Both the position numbers and the translations under genes were made by a program. A stretch of DNA of 64,000 nucleotides, from the NCBI RefSeq assembly GCF_020103695.1, contig NZ_JAHXBF010000007.1, forward strand, positions 422,181 through 486,180. The letters are read 5' to 3'. The stretch is from Hyalangium versicolor. Its GTDB lineage: Bacteria > Myxococcota > Myxococcia > Myxococcales > Myxococcaceae. The notes under the pieces were generated by a model, which saw nothing but the letters and a program-made list of their open reading frames with translations, was not told where the DNA came from and searched no databases. Shown here piece by piece: positions 7,993 through 16,967 of this stretch (the stretch's first letter is position 1; every line of letters begins with the position of its first letter).

Positions 7993-8804
7993 GATGTCCT
8001 CTTCAGGCCGAGCACATCGGCCATGTCATAGAGCCCGGGGCGCTGCCCCACGACCCAGTTTGCCGCCCGGAGCGCCCCCTTGGCGAACTGGTCCCGGCTG
8101 GTCGCCCGGTGGGTGAGCTCCACACGCTCACCCTCGCCGAAGAAGAACACCGTGTGCTCGCCCACCACGTCCCCGCCTCGCAGGGCCTGGATGCCAATCT
8201 CGCGAGGGGTGCGGGCGCCCACCTGGCCATGGCGCTCGAAGACGAAGTCCTCGCTGGTGCGCCCCAGCGACTGGGCGAGCACCTCCGCCAACCGGAGCGC
8301 CGTGCCCGAGGGCGCGTCCTTCTTCATCCGGTGGTGCGTCTCCACCACCTCGACGTCAAAGCCCTCGCCCAGCACCCGAGCCAGCTCCGCCGCCACCTGG
8401 ATGACGACGTTGACACCCACCGAGGTGTTGGGGGCCAGCACCACGGGAATGGAACGGGCGGCAGCAGCTACCTGCTCGCGAGCCTGCGCGGAGAAGCCCG
8501 TGGAGCCGATCACCATGCCCACCCCGCGCGCCGCGCACAGCCGCGCGTGCTCCACGCTGGCCTCCGCGTGGGTAAAGTCGATCACCACCTGGGCTCCCGC
8601 CTCGAGCGCCGGGCCCAGCGCGTCCACCACCTTCAACCCGAACGGCTCACCGAGGCGCGCGGCCTGCCCCGCGTCCTGCCCCACCGAAGCACTCCCAGGC
8701 CGAGCCGTGGCTCCCACGACGGAGAAACCTGGGGAGCTCTTCGCCAGCCGCAGCAGCGTGCTGCCCATGCGGCCGGAGACGCCGGTGATGACGGTACGAA
8801 GCAC
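7989..8804 (-). CDS. dapB: 4-hydroxy-tetrahydrodipicolinate reductase
   Basis: 271 residues, the usual size. The N-terminal GVSGRMGSTLLR is the nucleotide-binding glycine motif, VIDFTHAEASVEHARLCA and IGSTGFSAQ follow, and ETHHRMKKDAPSGTALRLAE holds the catalytic His/Lys signature. It reduces the dapA product with NAD(P)H to tetrahydrodipicolinate in the diaminopimelate/lysine pathway. It lies 19 bases after dapA and overlaps the FAH-family gene by ATGA, in the same leftward cluster. Confidence 0.97.
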   Translation of the reverse strand: MLRTVITGVSGRMGSTLLRLAKSSPGFSVVGATARPGSASVGQDAGQAARLGEPFGLKVVDALGPALEAGAQVVIDFTHAEASVEHARLCAARGVGMVIGSTGFSAQAREQVAAAARSIPVVLAPNTSVGVNVVIQVAAELARVLGEGFDVEVVETHHRMKKDAPSGTALRLAEVLAQSLGRTSEDFVFERHGQVGARTPREIGIQALRGGDVVGEHTVFFFGEGERVELTHRATSRDQFAKGALRAANWVVGQRPGLYDMADVLGLKRTS

Positions 8805-8823
8805 GAGGACCTCCGGGGGCGGC

Positions 8824-9711
8824 TCAAGCCTGGATCAGGTTCAGCCGCAGCAGCTCTTCCTTCAGCTTCGCCGCCTGCGGCTCGGACAGCGGCGTCAGCG
8901 GCAGGCGGATCTCCGGCCCGAACACGCCCAACAGGTGCAGCGCCCACTTGACCGGGATGGGGTTGGACTCGACGAAGAGCACCTTGTGAAGCGCGTTCAT
9001 CTGCACCTGCAGCTCGCGCGCCTTGGCCAGGTCTCCGGCCCGGGCCGCCGCCACCAGGTCCGCCATCATCCGAGGCGCCACGTTCGAGGACACCGAGACG
9101 ACGCCCTTGCCGCCACAGGCGATGAACGGCAGCACCGTGAAGTCATCTCCCGACAACAGGGTGATGCGGTCGCCGCACTTCTCGACCAGGTCCACCGCGC
9201 GCGCCATGTTCCCCGTGGCCTCCTTGATGGCCACCACTTCGGGGATGTCGCACAGCCACATCACCGTCTCCGGCAGCAGGTCCACGCCCGTGCGCCCGGG
9301 GACGTTGTAGGCCACGATCGGGAAACCCGGGTGCGCCTTGGCGATGGCCCGGTAGTGCTGCAGCAGACCGAACTGGGTGGGCTTGTTGTAGTAGGGCGTG
9401 ACGATCAGCGCCCCCTGCGCCCCCAGCTCTCGCACGCGGCCCACCGACTCGATGGTCTCCGCCGTGCTGTTGGAGCCCGCGCCCGCCACCACCGGCACCC
9501 GCCCTCGCGCCGCATCCACCGCCAGCTTCACAGCCTGGGCGCGCTCCTCGGCCGTCATCGTCACGGCCTCGCCCGTGGTGCCGATGGGCAGCAGCACGCT
9601 CGTGCCGCCCTCCACCTGTCGATCGATCAACGCGCGGTAGGCCGCCTCGTCGATCTTTCCGTTCCTGAAGGGCGTCGCGAGCGCCGTCATGGAGCCTTCG
9701 AAGGTCTTCAT
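8824..9711 (-). CDS. dapA: 4-hydroxy-tetrahydrodipicolinate synthase
   Basis: 295 residues. The motifs expected for the TIM-barrel aldolase are present: GTTGEAVTMTAEER (Thr45/Thr46), Tyr135 in VAYNVPGRTG, Schiff-base Lys163 in VVAIKEATGN, and the C-terminal NPIPVKWAL. Condenses pyruvate with aspartate semialdehyde, the first committed step to diaminopimelate and lysine. It lies 17 bases downstream of lysA and just ahead of dapB. Confidence 0.97.
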   Translation of the reverse strand: MKTFEGSMTALATPFRNGKIDEAAYRALIDRQVEGGTSVLLPIGTTGEAVTMTAEERAQAVKLAVDAARGRVPVVAGAGSNSTAETIESVGRVRELGAQGALIVTPYYNKPTQFGLLQHYRAIAKAHPGFPIVAYNVPGRTGVDLLPETVMWLCDIPEVVAIKEATGNMARAVDLVEKCGDRITLLSGDDFTVLPFIACGGKGVVSVSSNVAPRMMADLVAAARAGDLAKARELQVQMNALHKVLFVESNPIPVKWALHLLGVFGPEIRLPLTPLSEPQAAKLKEELLRLNLIQA

Positions 9712-9728
9712 GGCCGCCGCTTATATGT

Positions 9729-10970
9729 TCAGGCCCGCTCGCCGCGCCAGAGGTCCTCGACGGTCTCCCGCTCCCGGATGACACGCCAGGCCGCTCCATC
9801 CACCAGAACCTCGGCCGACCGGGGCCGGGAGTTATAGGTAGAAGACATGCTCATCCCGTAAGCCCCGGCGCTCATCACCGCGTACAGGTCGTCCTGCTGG
9901 GGCAGCACCAGCGCTCGGGCCCGGGCCAGCACGTCGCTGGACTCGCACACCGGACCCACCACGTCCACCTCCACCGGCTTGCCCCGCCGCTTCACCACCG
10001 GCTGCAGGGCATGGTGCGCCTCGTAGAGCGCCGGGCGGATGAGATCGTTCATCCCCACATCCACCACCACGAACGTCTTCGTGGGCGTGCGCTTGCGGTA
10101 CAGCACGCGCGTGAGCAGCACGCCGGCATTGCCCACCAGCGCCCGCCCCGGCTCCAGGATGAGCGTGGAGCCCGTGTCCTCCACCGCCTTCAGCACGGTG
10201 CGCGCGTACTCCGCAGGCGAGGGAGGCGTCTCATCCGAGTAGGTGATGCCCAGGCCACCACCGATGTCCAGGTAGCTCAGCGGGTAGCCCTGCTCCTTCA
10301 ACGAGCGGTACAGCCCCGCCACCTTGGAGATGGCCACCTTCATTGGCGCTGCCTGGGTGAGCTGCGAGCCGATGTGGCAGTCCAACCCCACCGCGCTCAG
10401 GCCCTTCATCTTCCGGGAGCGGGCATAGAGCGCCACCGCCTCCTCGAAGGGCACGCCGAACTTGGACGTCTTCAGCCCGGTGGAGATGTAGCGGTGCGTG
10501 CGCGCATCCACGTCCGGGTTGACGCGCAGGGCGAAAGGAGCGCGCCGCCCCACCTTCCGCCCCACCGCATCGAGCGCCTCCAACTCCTCGGCGCTCTCCA
10601 CGTTGAACATGAGGATGCCGGCGGCCAGCGCCTGCTCCATCTCCTCGGGCGTCTTGCCCACGCCCGCGAACACCGTCTTGCCCGGCGAGCCACCCGCCCG
10701 CTGCACGCGGGCCAGTTCTCCGCCAGAGACGATGTCGAAGCCACCGCCCTCCTTCGCGAACAGGTGCAGCACCGCGAGCGTGCTGTTGGCCTTCACCGAG
10801 TAACAGATGAGGTGCGGGGTGCCCTGGAAGGCCTCCGTCACCACCCGGAAATGCCGGGTGAGCGTGGCCGTGGAGTACACGTAGGTGGGCGTCCCTACTG
10901 CCTCGGCGATGGCGGCCAGCGGCACCTGCTCCGCGTGGAGACTGCCTCGAACGTAGTTGAAGTGGTTCAC
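9729..10970 (-). CDS. lysA: diaminopimelate decarboxylase
   Basis: 413 residues, GTG start at 10970 overlapping the stop of the small lipoprotein gene (GTGA). Fold III PLP enzyme: Lys60 in ICYSVKANS is the expected PLP lysine, followed by DIVSGGELARVQRAG, VGLDCHIGSQL, YLDIGGGLGI, EPGRALVGNAG and the active-site Cys segment GPVCESSDV. Converts meso-diaminopimelate to lysine. The lipoprotein-lysA-dapA-dapB order puts an LptM-like gene directly before lysA, as in gammaproteobacteria where lppL/yifL precedes lysA or dapF. Confidence 0.97.
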   Translation of the reverse strand: MNHFNYVRGSLHAEQVPLAAIAEAVGTPTYVYSTATLTRHFRVVTEAFQGTPHLICYSVKANSTLAVLHLFAKEGGGFDIVSGGELARVQRAGGSPGKTVFAGVGKTPEEMEQALAAGILMFNVESAEELEALDAVGRKVGRRAPFALRVNPDVDARTHRYISTGLKTSKFGVPFEEAVALYARSRKMKGLSAVGLDCHIGSQLTQAAPMKVAISKVAGLYRSLKEQGYPLSYLDIGGGLGITYSDETPPSPAEYARTVLKAVEDTGSTLILEPGRALVGNAGVLLTRVLYRKRTPTKTFVVVDVGMNDLIRPALYEAHHALQPVVKRRGKPVEVDVVGPVCESSDVLARARALVLPQQDDLYAVMSAGAYGMSMSSTYNSRPRSAEVLVDGAAWRVIRERETVEDLWRGERA

Positions 10971-11179
10971 GACCCTGCGTCCTGAGGGCCCGGCCCCGCG
11001 GGCTCGAAGGGACCACGAGTGGACTGCCCCGGGGGCTGGACTTCCGGCGCGGGAGGCGGCTGCGTCTCCGACGGGGGCGGAGGAGGAGGCAGCGGCGGGC
11101 GCGGAGACCCCTTGATGCCGCAGGCCCCCAGCAGGAGGCCCACGCCCAACAAGAGAAGAACCCGAGACGGACGGCTCAT
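10967..11179 (-). CDS. lptM: LptM/LppL-like small lipoprotein
   Basis: 70 residues from ATG at 11179. A basic N-terminus and a Leu-rich signal (VLLLLGVGLLLGAC) lead to Cys20, then GIKGSPRPPLPPPPPP and a Pro/Gln-rich tail. The C-G-x-K-G-x segment resembles the LptM (YifL) motif; LptM assists the LptDE lipopolysaccharide translocon in enterobacteria. Position immediately before lysA supports the assignment. The Pro-rich tail is longer than in the enterobacterial protein. The functional link to LPS export is inferred from motif and position only. Confidence 0.72.
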   Translation of the reverse strand: MSRPSRVLLLLGVGLLLGACGIKGSPRPPLPPPPPPSETQPPPAPEVQPPGQSTRGPFEPAGPGPQDAGS

Positions 11180-11192
11180 GCGCGTGCCAGCC

Positions 11193-13067
11193 CTAGAAGC
11201 GGACGGCGAGCGTGCCGCGGATCGCCTGGGCCGTCTCGAAGTCCCGCTGCGCGACATCCGGCGGCTCCTGCAGGCCGGCCATGGGGAACAAGATGCCCCA
11301 GTTGATACCCGCGACGAAGCCATCCTCGGTCTCGTAGCGCGCCCCCAAGTCCACCTCGAGCCCCAGGGCGCGGTTGGTGGTGGACGGCGTGGACTCCGCG
11401 TAGAGCGCCTGCGAGTAGATGACGCTGCCGAACAGATCGAAGCCGTCCGCCAGCGAGTACTTCACCGAAGGCTTGACGTACGCGGCGTCCGTGAGGCCGC
11501 CAATCAGCTCGCGCCAGAGGATGAGGTCCACGCGGTAGGAGCGGTTGAAGCGGAAGTTGCGGATGGCGTTGTCGGCGCAGCCACCCGAGCCGCAGCTGTA
11601 CTGGGGCCCGTCGATGCTCTCACCGCCCTGATTGACCACCCGGCCCCGCTGGTAGTTGCCGAAGCCCGCGGCCTTGTCTCCCGACGCCACGCCCACCTCG
11701 AGCCCCAGGTGCAGGTTGCCGTTCACCAGCTTGTACTCACCCTGCGCCACGCCACCGAATTGCAGCACGCGCAGCGACTGGTTCTGCGCCGGATCGCTCG
11801 CGCTGGCCGCGTCCGCCGCCCGGTTGCCGATGCTGCCGCCAATCAGGGACAGCTCGGCCTCGAGGCGGAACGCCTTCTCCTCGTAGCGCACCCACAGGTC
11901 CGGCATGTAGAGCGTGGCGTCGCGCGGCACGAAGCTGAACGAGGAGTTGAGCAGCCCCGTCCCCGCGTTGTCCCAGCGCTGCGTGCGGTAGGTGAAGTGC
12001 AGGCCGTAGTTCAGCACGCCCTGGTTGTTCTCCAGCTTCTCCTTGATCTGCTGATCGGTGTCCCGGCGCGCGATGGCAATCACGTAGCTGTGGCTGTCGT
12101 CCGAGTTCGTGTAGTCGAACGTCTCGCGCTGCGGATCCGGGGCCACCGACTCGCTGGTGATGCCCTCGGAGTTGAAGTCGACCATCGGCGTCACATAGAA
12201 GCCGGCGAACGGCTCGGTGACGAACTGGATGCGGTCCACGTTGTCGCCGAAGTCGCAGTCCAGGCAGTTGCCGTCGTTGTGCAGCATGCCCAGGCCCCAC
12301 TGGCTGCCCATGCGCCCGAAGCGCAGGATGCCCACCGGGGTGCTCACCTCGCCGTAGGCCCGCTTCACGTAGATGGAGTCCTTCAGGGTCGTGCCCGCCG
12401 GGGACGGATTCTGGCTCTCGGAGAACACCGTGAACACGTCCCGGCCGCTCTGCGAGGAGTCCGGCGTGGAGCCGAAGAGCAGGTTGTCCAGCATGTCCAC
12501 CTGCAACTTCAGCCGCACCTCCTCGGAGATGTTGAAGGTGGGCTCCAGCCGCACGCGCATGTTGGCGCCGGCCTGCGTGTTCTCGTTGTCCGAGCGCGTG
12601 GGGAACAGCGCGCGCTCGCGCGCCTTGCCCAGGTCGAACTTGTAGAAGAGGCTCGGACGGACGCGGAAGTAGCCGTCCAGCGTGAACAGCTCCAGCTTGC
12701 GCTTCTCCTCCGAGAACTCCTGCTGCCAGTCGGAGGACAGCGACTGGGTGGCCATCTGCGCGCGGATCTCCTCGCGCATCTCCTGCTTGGCGGCCTCCAG
12801 GCGGCGATCCAGCTCGCGCTGCATCTCCGGGGTGAGCTCGCCCCCCTCGGCGGCAACAGGGGCGGCCGTGGGCGCGGACGTCGCGGGAGCGGAAGAGGCA
12901 CCCGGCGAGGCGGGAGCGGCGGGAACGGGCGCGGCGGTGGCCGGAGTGGGCGCAGACTGGCCGGACGCCGGCGTCCCGCTCTCAGGCACCGGCGTCTTCT
13001 GGGCAGACGTCTGGGCGGTGGCCGTGGCGGAGGCGACGAGCAAAGCCGCCAGCAGGACGTGAGACAT
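11193..13067 (-). CDS. outer-membrane beta-barrel-type protein (TIGR04551-like)
   Basis: 624 residues from ATG at 13067, with GGAG upstream. The signal peptide (SHVLLAALLVASATATAQ) is followed by an Ala/Pro-rich linker, a coiled-coil-like segment (TPEMQRELDRRLEAAKQEMREEI) and then some 450 residues of alternating beta strands ending in a terminal Phe (RGTLAVRF), as in outer membrane barrels. Phrases such as LFYKFDLGK, MRVRLEPTFNISEEVRLKLQVDMLDN and GILRFGRMGSQWGLG recall porin-like proteins. I believe it matches the delta-proteobacterial TIGR04551 family, from memory. First gene of the leftward lysine cluster; role unknown. Confidence 0.82.
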   Translation of the reverse strand: MSHVLLAALLVASATATAQTSAQKTPVPESGTPASGQSAPTPATAAPVPAAPASPGASSAPATSAPTAAPVAAEGGELTPEMQRELDRRLEAAKQEMREEIRAQMATQSLSSDWQQEFSEEKRKLELFTLDGYFRVRPSLFYKFDLGKARERALFPTRSDNENTQAGANMRVRLEPTFNISEEVRLKLQVDMLDNLLFGSTPDSSQSGRDVFTVFSESQNPSPAGTTLKDSIYVKRAYGEVSTPVGILRFGRMGSQWGLGMLHNDGNCLDCDFGDNVDRIQFVTEPFAGFYVTPMVDFNSEGITSESVAPDPQRETFDYTNSDDSHSYVIAIARRDTDQQIKEKLENNQGVLNYGLHFTYRTQRWDNAGTGLLNSSFSFVPRDATLYMPDLWVRYEEKAFRLEAELSLIGGSIGNRAADAASASDPAQNQSLRVLQFGGVAQGEYKLVNGNLHLGLEVGVASGDKAAGFGNYQRGRVVNQGGESIDGPQYSCGSGGCADNAIRNFRFNRSYRVDLILWRELIGGLTDAAYVKPSVKYSLADGFDLFGSVIYSQALYAESTPSTTNRALGLEVDLGARYETEDGFVAGINWGILFPMAGLQEPPDVAQRDFETAQAIRGTLAVRF

Positions 13068-13179
13068 GGGCACGTATCTCCAGGACCGCTCAGGGCGGCC
13101 GTGTACAGAGGGCGCGCGAGTTAAGCCACGGGGGGGAGGGGTGTCAACGTCAACCACACCTGCCTTCCCAACGGTCAAC

Positions 13180-13599
13180 TCACGGGTGCTTCGGCTTCTG
13201 GCTCAACTCCACGAGCACCCCATGGCTTCCCTTCGGGTGGATGAAGGCCACCTTCGCGCCTCCCGCCCCCGGCTTGGGCGTCTCGTCGATCAACGGCGCC
13301 CCCTTCGCCTTCAGCGCCGCCAGGGACGCCTCGATGTCGTCCACCTCGATGCAGATGTGGTGCAGCCCCTCGCCCCGCTTCTCGAGGAACTTCGCCACAC
13401 TGGTGTCCGTGGAGGTGGGACAAATGAGCTCCACGCGGCCGCTGCCGTGGCCGAAGATGGCGGTGCGCACCTGCTGCTCGGGCACCTCTTCGATCTCGGA
13501 CAGCTCCAGGCCCAGCGTGTCCCGGTACAAGGCGATGGCCTTGTCCAGGTCCTTCACGGCGATGGCCACGTGGTCGAGGCCCTTGGCTTTGACGCTCAT
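13180..13599 (-). CDS. mce: methylmalonyl-CoA epimerase
   Basis: 139 residues from ATG at 13599 (MSVKAKGLDHVAIAVKDLDK), preceded by GAGGGAAG and overlapping the mutM stop by ATGA. It is a single VOC domain pair: His in GLDHVAIAV, His in EGLHHICIEVDD and Glu in GVLVELSQ form the metal site, and HPKGSHGVLVEL is the family ending. Interconverts (R)- and (S)-methylmalonyl-CoA in propionyl-CoA metabolism, a route myxobacteria use for polyketide precursors. The mutase is not in this window. Confidence 0.95.
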   Translation of the reverse strand: MSVKAKGLDHVAIAVKDLDKAIALYRDTLGLELSEIEEVPEQQVRTAIFGHGSGRVELICPTSTDTSVAKFLEKRGEGLHHICIEVDDIEASLAALKAKGAPLIDETPKPGAGGAKVAFIHPKGSHGVLVELSQKPKHP

Positions 13600-14426
13600 C
13601 GCTTCCCTCTCTTGCTGATGCGCTTCGGTTGACACTTCGGGCAGAAGTGCGTGGTGCGTCCCCCCTGCACGATGGACTGCACCTTCGTCTTGCACGTGGT
13701 GCAGGGACCACCTGCCCGGCCATACACCAGGAACGGATTCTCCGACTTGTTCTCTTCCAGGTACACCGGGTCTTCCCCCTGCTCCTGCTCCAGCGCGGAA
13801 GAGAGGGTGTCGTGGATGGCCCGGGTGAGGCGCGCCCACTCCTCGGGAGACAGGGAGGCCGGCTTGCGCGCGGGGTGCAAACCCGAGCGGAAGAGCGCCT
13901 CTGCGACATAGATGTTACCCAGGCCCGCCACGCGCCCCTGGTCCATCAGCGCTACCTTGAGATCCATCCGCGAGCGGCCCATCACCTCTTGGAGTTGCTG
14001 CGCGGTGAGCCCGTCCGCCACCGGGTCCCTGCCGAGCGCCTGGATGGCCTCGAGTTGGTGCAGGCGCGCGGCGGGAGCGGGCTCCATCCTCCCGAAGAGG
14101 CGATAGTCCGAGAAGTGGATGACATGGCCATCGTCCAGATGAAAACGGGCGTGGCTGTGGGGCACCGACTGGCCCTCGGGGCGCCGCAGGAACTTGCCCG
14201 TCATCCCCAGGTGGGCCAGCAGGCCGCGGCCCCCCTCGAAGGTGAGCAACAGGTACTTGCCGCGGCGATCCAGGGACTCGACGCGCCCGGTCAGCTCGGA
14301 GAACTTCTTGCGCTGGGCACCTCGGAAGATGCGGGTGGCATCCGCCTCGGCCCTGACCACGCGGTGGCCTTGGAACCAACGCTCCAGGTTGCGTCTCGCG
14401 CTCTCTACCTCGGGAAGCTCAGGCAT
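13596..14426 (-). CDS. mutM: formamidopyrimidine-DNA glycosylase
   Basis: 276 residues from ATG at 14426, chosen because the mature enzyme must begin PELPEVE: Pro2 is the nucleophile and Glu3 the general acid. Lys57 in RRGKYLLL, the helix-two-turn-helix region with VAGLGNIYVAEALF, and a C-terminal zinc finger C-x2-C-x16-C-x2-C ending in FCPKCQPKRISKR are all present. Removes 8-oxoguanine and related oxidised purines in base excision repair. An upstream in-frame ATG at 14462 would put 12 residues before Pro2 and is rejected. Coupled to mce by a 4-base overlap. Confidence 0.97.
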   Translation of the reverse strand: MPELPEVESARRNLERWFQGHRVVRAEADATRIFRGAQRKKFSELTGRVESLDRRGKYLLLTFEGGRGLLAHLGMTGKFLRRPEGQSVPHSHARFHLDDGHVIHFSDYRLFGRMEPAPAARLHQLEAIQALGRDPVADGLTAQQLQEVMGRSRMDLKVALMDQGRVAGLGNIYVAEALFRSGLHPARKPASLSPEEWARLTRAIHDTLSSALEQEQGEDPVYLEENKSENPFLVYGRAGGPCTTCKTKVQSIVQGGRTTHFCPKCQPKRISKRGKR

Positions 14427-14486
14427 CCGCTCCAGGCACATAGCACCAGGAGCACGGACCACGCATTCCCTGTTTCCAGGCTCCGC

Positions 14487-15917
14487 TCACCGCAGGCGGT
14501 AGACGGTGGTCTCACCCTCCACGCCCTTGAGCAGGGTGCGCTCCCGGGTGGCGTTGAGCGAGGCGGCGCGGATGATGTCCTGGGAGCCAGGAGCCGTGTA
14601 CACAGGCTCGGTGATGGCAATCTCATCCGCGCCCGCGACGCCCTGGACGCGCGAGGCCACGTTCACCGTCTGGCCGAAGTAGTCCAGGCGCTCGTTGAGC
14701 TCCACCGCGATGCATGGCCCCGTGTGCAGCCCCACCTTGAGCTGCAGCTGCGCGCCGTCCCGAGCCACCCGCCGCACCTCGCGCGTCATGGCCGTGGCCG
14801 CCTCCAACGCGGGCGCGGGCTCCGCGAAGCTGGCCATCACCGCGTCTCCAATGGTCTTCACCATGGAGCCGCCGCGCTCGGCGATGATGTCGCGCAGCAC
14901 GCCGAAGTGATCGCGGACCAGTCCATAGGCTCGCAGGTCGCCGATGCGCTCGTACATCTCCGTGGAGCCCTTCAGGTCCGTGAAGAGCACCGTCAGCGAC
15001 TTGAACTCGAGCCCGCCCTCGGAGGGGATGCTCTCGGCCCGGAACAACTCGCGGAACGTCTGGTGCGTCACCAGCCGCTTGCCACTGAAGTAGCGGCGCA
15101 GGTGCTTGTCCGTCGGCATCCCCGTGGTCATGTCGCAGTCCATGGCCATGTTGGGGATCCAGAACTTCACCAGCGCCACCCGAGCTGTAGCCGACGTCCG
15201 GTTGTGGAGCGTCACGGAGATCTCTCCCGCGCGCACCTGGACGTGGGCCGGCAGCAACCGGCCGTCCATCAGCTCCGCCTCGACAGCGCTCACGCCGCCC
15301 TTGGTGACGGTCTCCAGCTCGCACCACACGTGATTGAGTGGAACGGCCAGGAAGTAGGCCTGTCCTGCCTCCACCTTCGCGGTGAACCGGTGGACGCCGC
15401 CGGGCGGCAGGGCGACCGAGTCGAGGACGGACTCGGACACAGTCTTCCGGACGTCCTCGGGGATGCTGCGGCTCTGGGAAAACATCAGAGCAAGCAGATC
15501 CTTGCGCAGATCCAGCGTGTCGGGCTGGTGGAAGCGGATGCGGCGCACGGAGGGAGCCACGCTGAAAGCCACCTCCATGTTGTCGTCCCCCGTCTTGATG
15601 CTCACGCGGCACATCTGGCAATCGCGCTCGCGCTGGAGCGAGCGCAGCGCAGCGGGCGTCGTCAGGAAGGAGCCGCACCCCGGACACAGCACGCCCCAGG
15701 TGAACTCCAGGATGCCGGCGTGCGTGGCGCGCAGGAACAGATCGATGGCTTCGTTCTCCGGCATTCCCATGTCCGCGGCGAAGTGCAGCGGACTGGTCCG
15801 GAACAGCGCCTCCTCGGGTGATTCCACGAGGAAGCGCGCGAAGCGTTCCACCGTGCCGGGAGTGAAGCGGGGATGGGAGCGGAGAACCTCGAGACGGTTT
15901 TCGAGCGCAACGGACAT
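14487..15917 (-). CDS. class III adenylate/guanylate cyclase with DUF5939-type N-terminal region
   Basis: 476 residues from ATG at 15917. The N-terminal part has a zinc-ribbon-like pair of C-x2-C motifs (Cys78/81 and Cys100/103) inside a region resembling DUF5939, often joined to cyclases in myxobacteria. The catalytic domain (about 310-476) has both metal aspartates (LFTDLKGSTEMYERIG and TIGDAVMASF) and the transition-state Asn/Arg pair in QTVNVASRVQG, so it should be active. No membrane segment is seen, so it is cytosolic. ATP versus GTP use cannot be settled by eye. Not overlapped with neighbours. Confidence 0.92.
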   Translation of the reverse strand: MSVALENRLEVLRSHPRFTPGTVERFARFLVESPEEALFRTSPLHFAADMGMPENEAIDLFLRATHAGILEFTWGVLCPGCGSFLTTPAALRSLQRERDCQMCRVSIKTGDDNMEVAFSVAPSVRRIRFHQPDTLDLRKDLLALMFSQSRSIPEDVRKTVSESVLDSVALPPGGVHRFTAKVEAGQAYFLAVPLNHVWCELETVTKGGVSAVEAELMDGRLLPAHVQVRAGEISVTLHNRTSATARVALVKFWIPNMAMDCDMTTGMPTDKHLRRYFSGKRLVTHQTFRELFRAESIPSEGGLEFKSLTVLFTDLKGSTEMYERIGDLRAYGLVRDHFGVLRDIIAERGGSMVKTIGDAVMASFAEPAPALEAATAMTREVRRVARDGAQLQLKVGLHTGPCIAVELNERLDYFGQTVNVASRVQGVAGADEIAITEPVYTAPGSQDIIRAASLNATRERTLLKGVEGETTVYRLR

Positions 15918-16013
15918 GGCGGCCCATCGTAACCGCCACCCTTCGCCGCCGCATGACTGCCCACCTTGCAAGGAGCCTGCGGCAAGGTGGACCCGGCTGC
16001 CGCGAGTCTCCGC

Positions 16014-16967
16014 TCAGGTGGGCTCGTGCTCACCCTGGCCCGCCCCGGCTTGGGGCTCCTCCACCGCCTCGCCCGGGCGACTCCGAACCGTCCGCGCCGC
16101 CTGCTGGCGGAACCGCAGCGAGCCCTGGGCCGAAGCTGTTCCCTCCGCCTGCACCCCTCTGTGCCCCTCACGACGCAGCGCGGCAATCCCCTCCTCGATG
16201 CGGCGGAATGCCTGCATCCGCTCCGGAGCGCTCTCGGACTGCGGCGGAGTAGGAGCTGCCGCCGGCTCGACGACCTTGGCCTGAGCCCGCGCCCGCCGCT
16301 CCAGGAAGGCGAGGAGCCGCTCGCGATGGGTGTTGTGGTACCGGCGCGGCTCGAAGGAGGCGGACTGCGACTCGATGAGGCGCAGCACCATCTCCACCTC
16401 TTGGTCCGAGGGCCTCGGCCCCGTCACGGCCAGCTCGGAGAGGGTGTCCTGGGAGATCATCTCGTCCGCGTAGTAGAGCGTGGAGAGCGCCAGCCCCCGT
16501 CCCCGGGGCCGCACCATGCACAGGTGTCCCTTGTGGCGCAGGACCAGGTGCCCCAGGCCGACGCGGCCGGACCGGGCGAGCGCGGTGACGAGTAGCGCAT
16601 ATTGCCGCTCCGCGCCCACCTCCGGCGCCAGGTGGTAGTGGGCCTCGAAGAAGACGGAATCAATCTCCTGGAGCTCCACGAAGTCCTCGAGCTCGATGGT
16701 GCGGCTGGACCTGGGATCGAACGCCTCCAGCTCTCCGCGCGTCACCTCCACATACTGGCCCGGGCGCAGCTCGTAACCCTTCACTACCTGCTCGTAGGGC
16801 ACCTCCTCGCCATCCGCCGAGCACACGCGCTTGTTCCGCAGGCGCGCTCCATCCGCCTCGTGCAGCAGGTGGAAACGCACCTGTTTGGGCTCTACCGCCG
16901 CGTAGAGCCGCACCGGCACGTGGAGCAGTCCAAAGCTCAGTGAGCCGACCCAGCAAGGACGAGACAT
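16014..16967 (-). CDS. ku: bacterial Ku protein (non-homologous end joining)
   Basis: 317 residues from ATG at 16967 (MSRPCWVGSLSFGLLHVPVRLY), with GGGAGG upstream. It shows the Ku core: RFHLLHEADGARLRNKRVC, VPYEQVVKGYEL, IDSVFFEAHYHLAPE, YALLVTALARSGRVGLGHLVLRHKGHLCMVRP and LYYADEMI. The C-terminal 90 residues are Ala/Arg/Gln rich and low complexity, as is common for bacterial Ku tails that contact DNA and LigD. Ku binds double-strand ends as a homodimer and recruits LigD; no ligD gene is visible in this window. Confidence 0.95.
   Translation of the reverse strand: MSRPCWVGSLSFGLLHVPVRLYAAVEPKQVRFHLLHEADGARLRNKRVCSADGEEVPYEQVVKGYELRPGQYVEVTRGELEAFDPRSSRTIELEDFVELQEIDSVFFEAHYHLAPEVGAERQYALLVTALARSGRVGLGHLVLRHKGHLCMVRPRGRGLALSTLYYADEMISQDTLSELAVTGPRPSDQEVEMVLRLIESQSASFEPRRYHNTHRERLLAFLERRARAQAKVVEPAAAPTPPQSESAPERMQAFRRIEEGIAALRREGHRGVQAEGTASAQGSLRFRQQAARTVRSRPGEAVEEPQAGAGQGEHEPT

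Noticed and set aside
11019..13124. 701-codon plus-strand frame opposite lptM and the outer-membrane-type gene
   Set aside because: Arg/His/Leu/Val-rich text without motifs; the minus strand encodes signal peptides and barrel strands.
13629..15821. 730-codon plus-strand frame opposite mutM and the cyclase
   Set aside because: mutM and cyclase motifs on the minus strand are unambiguous.
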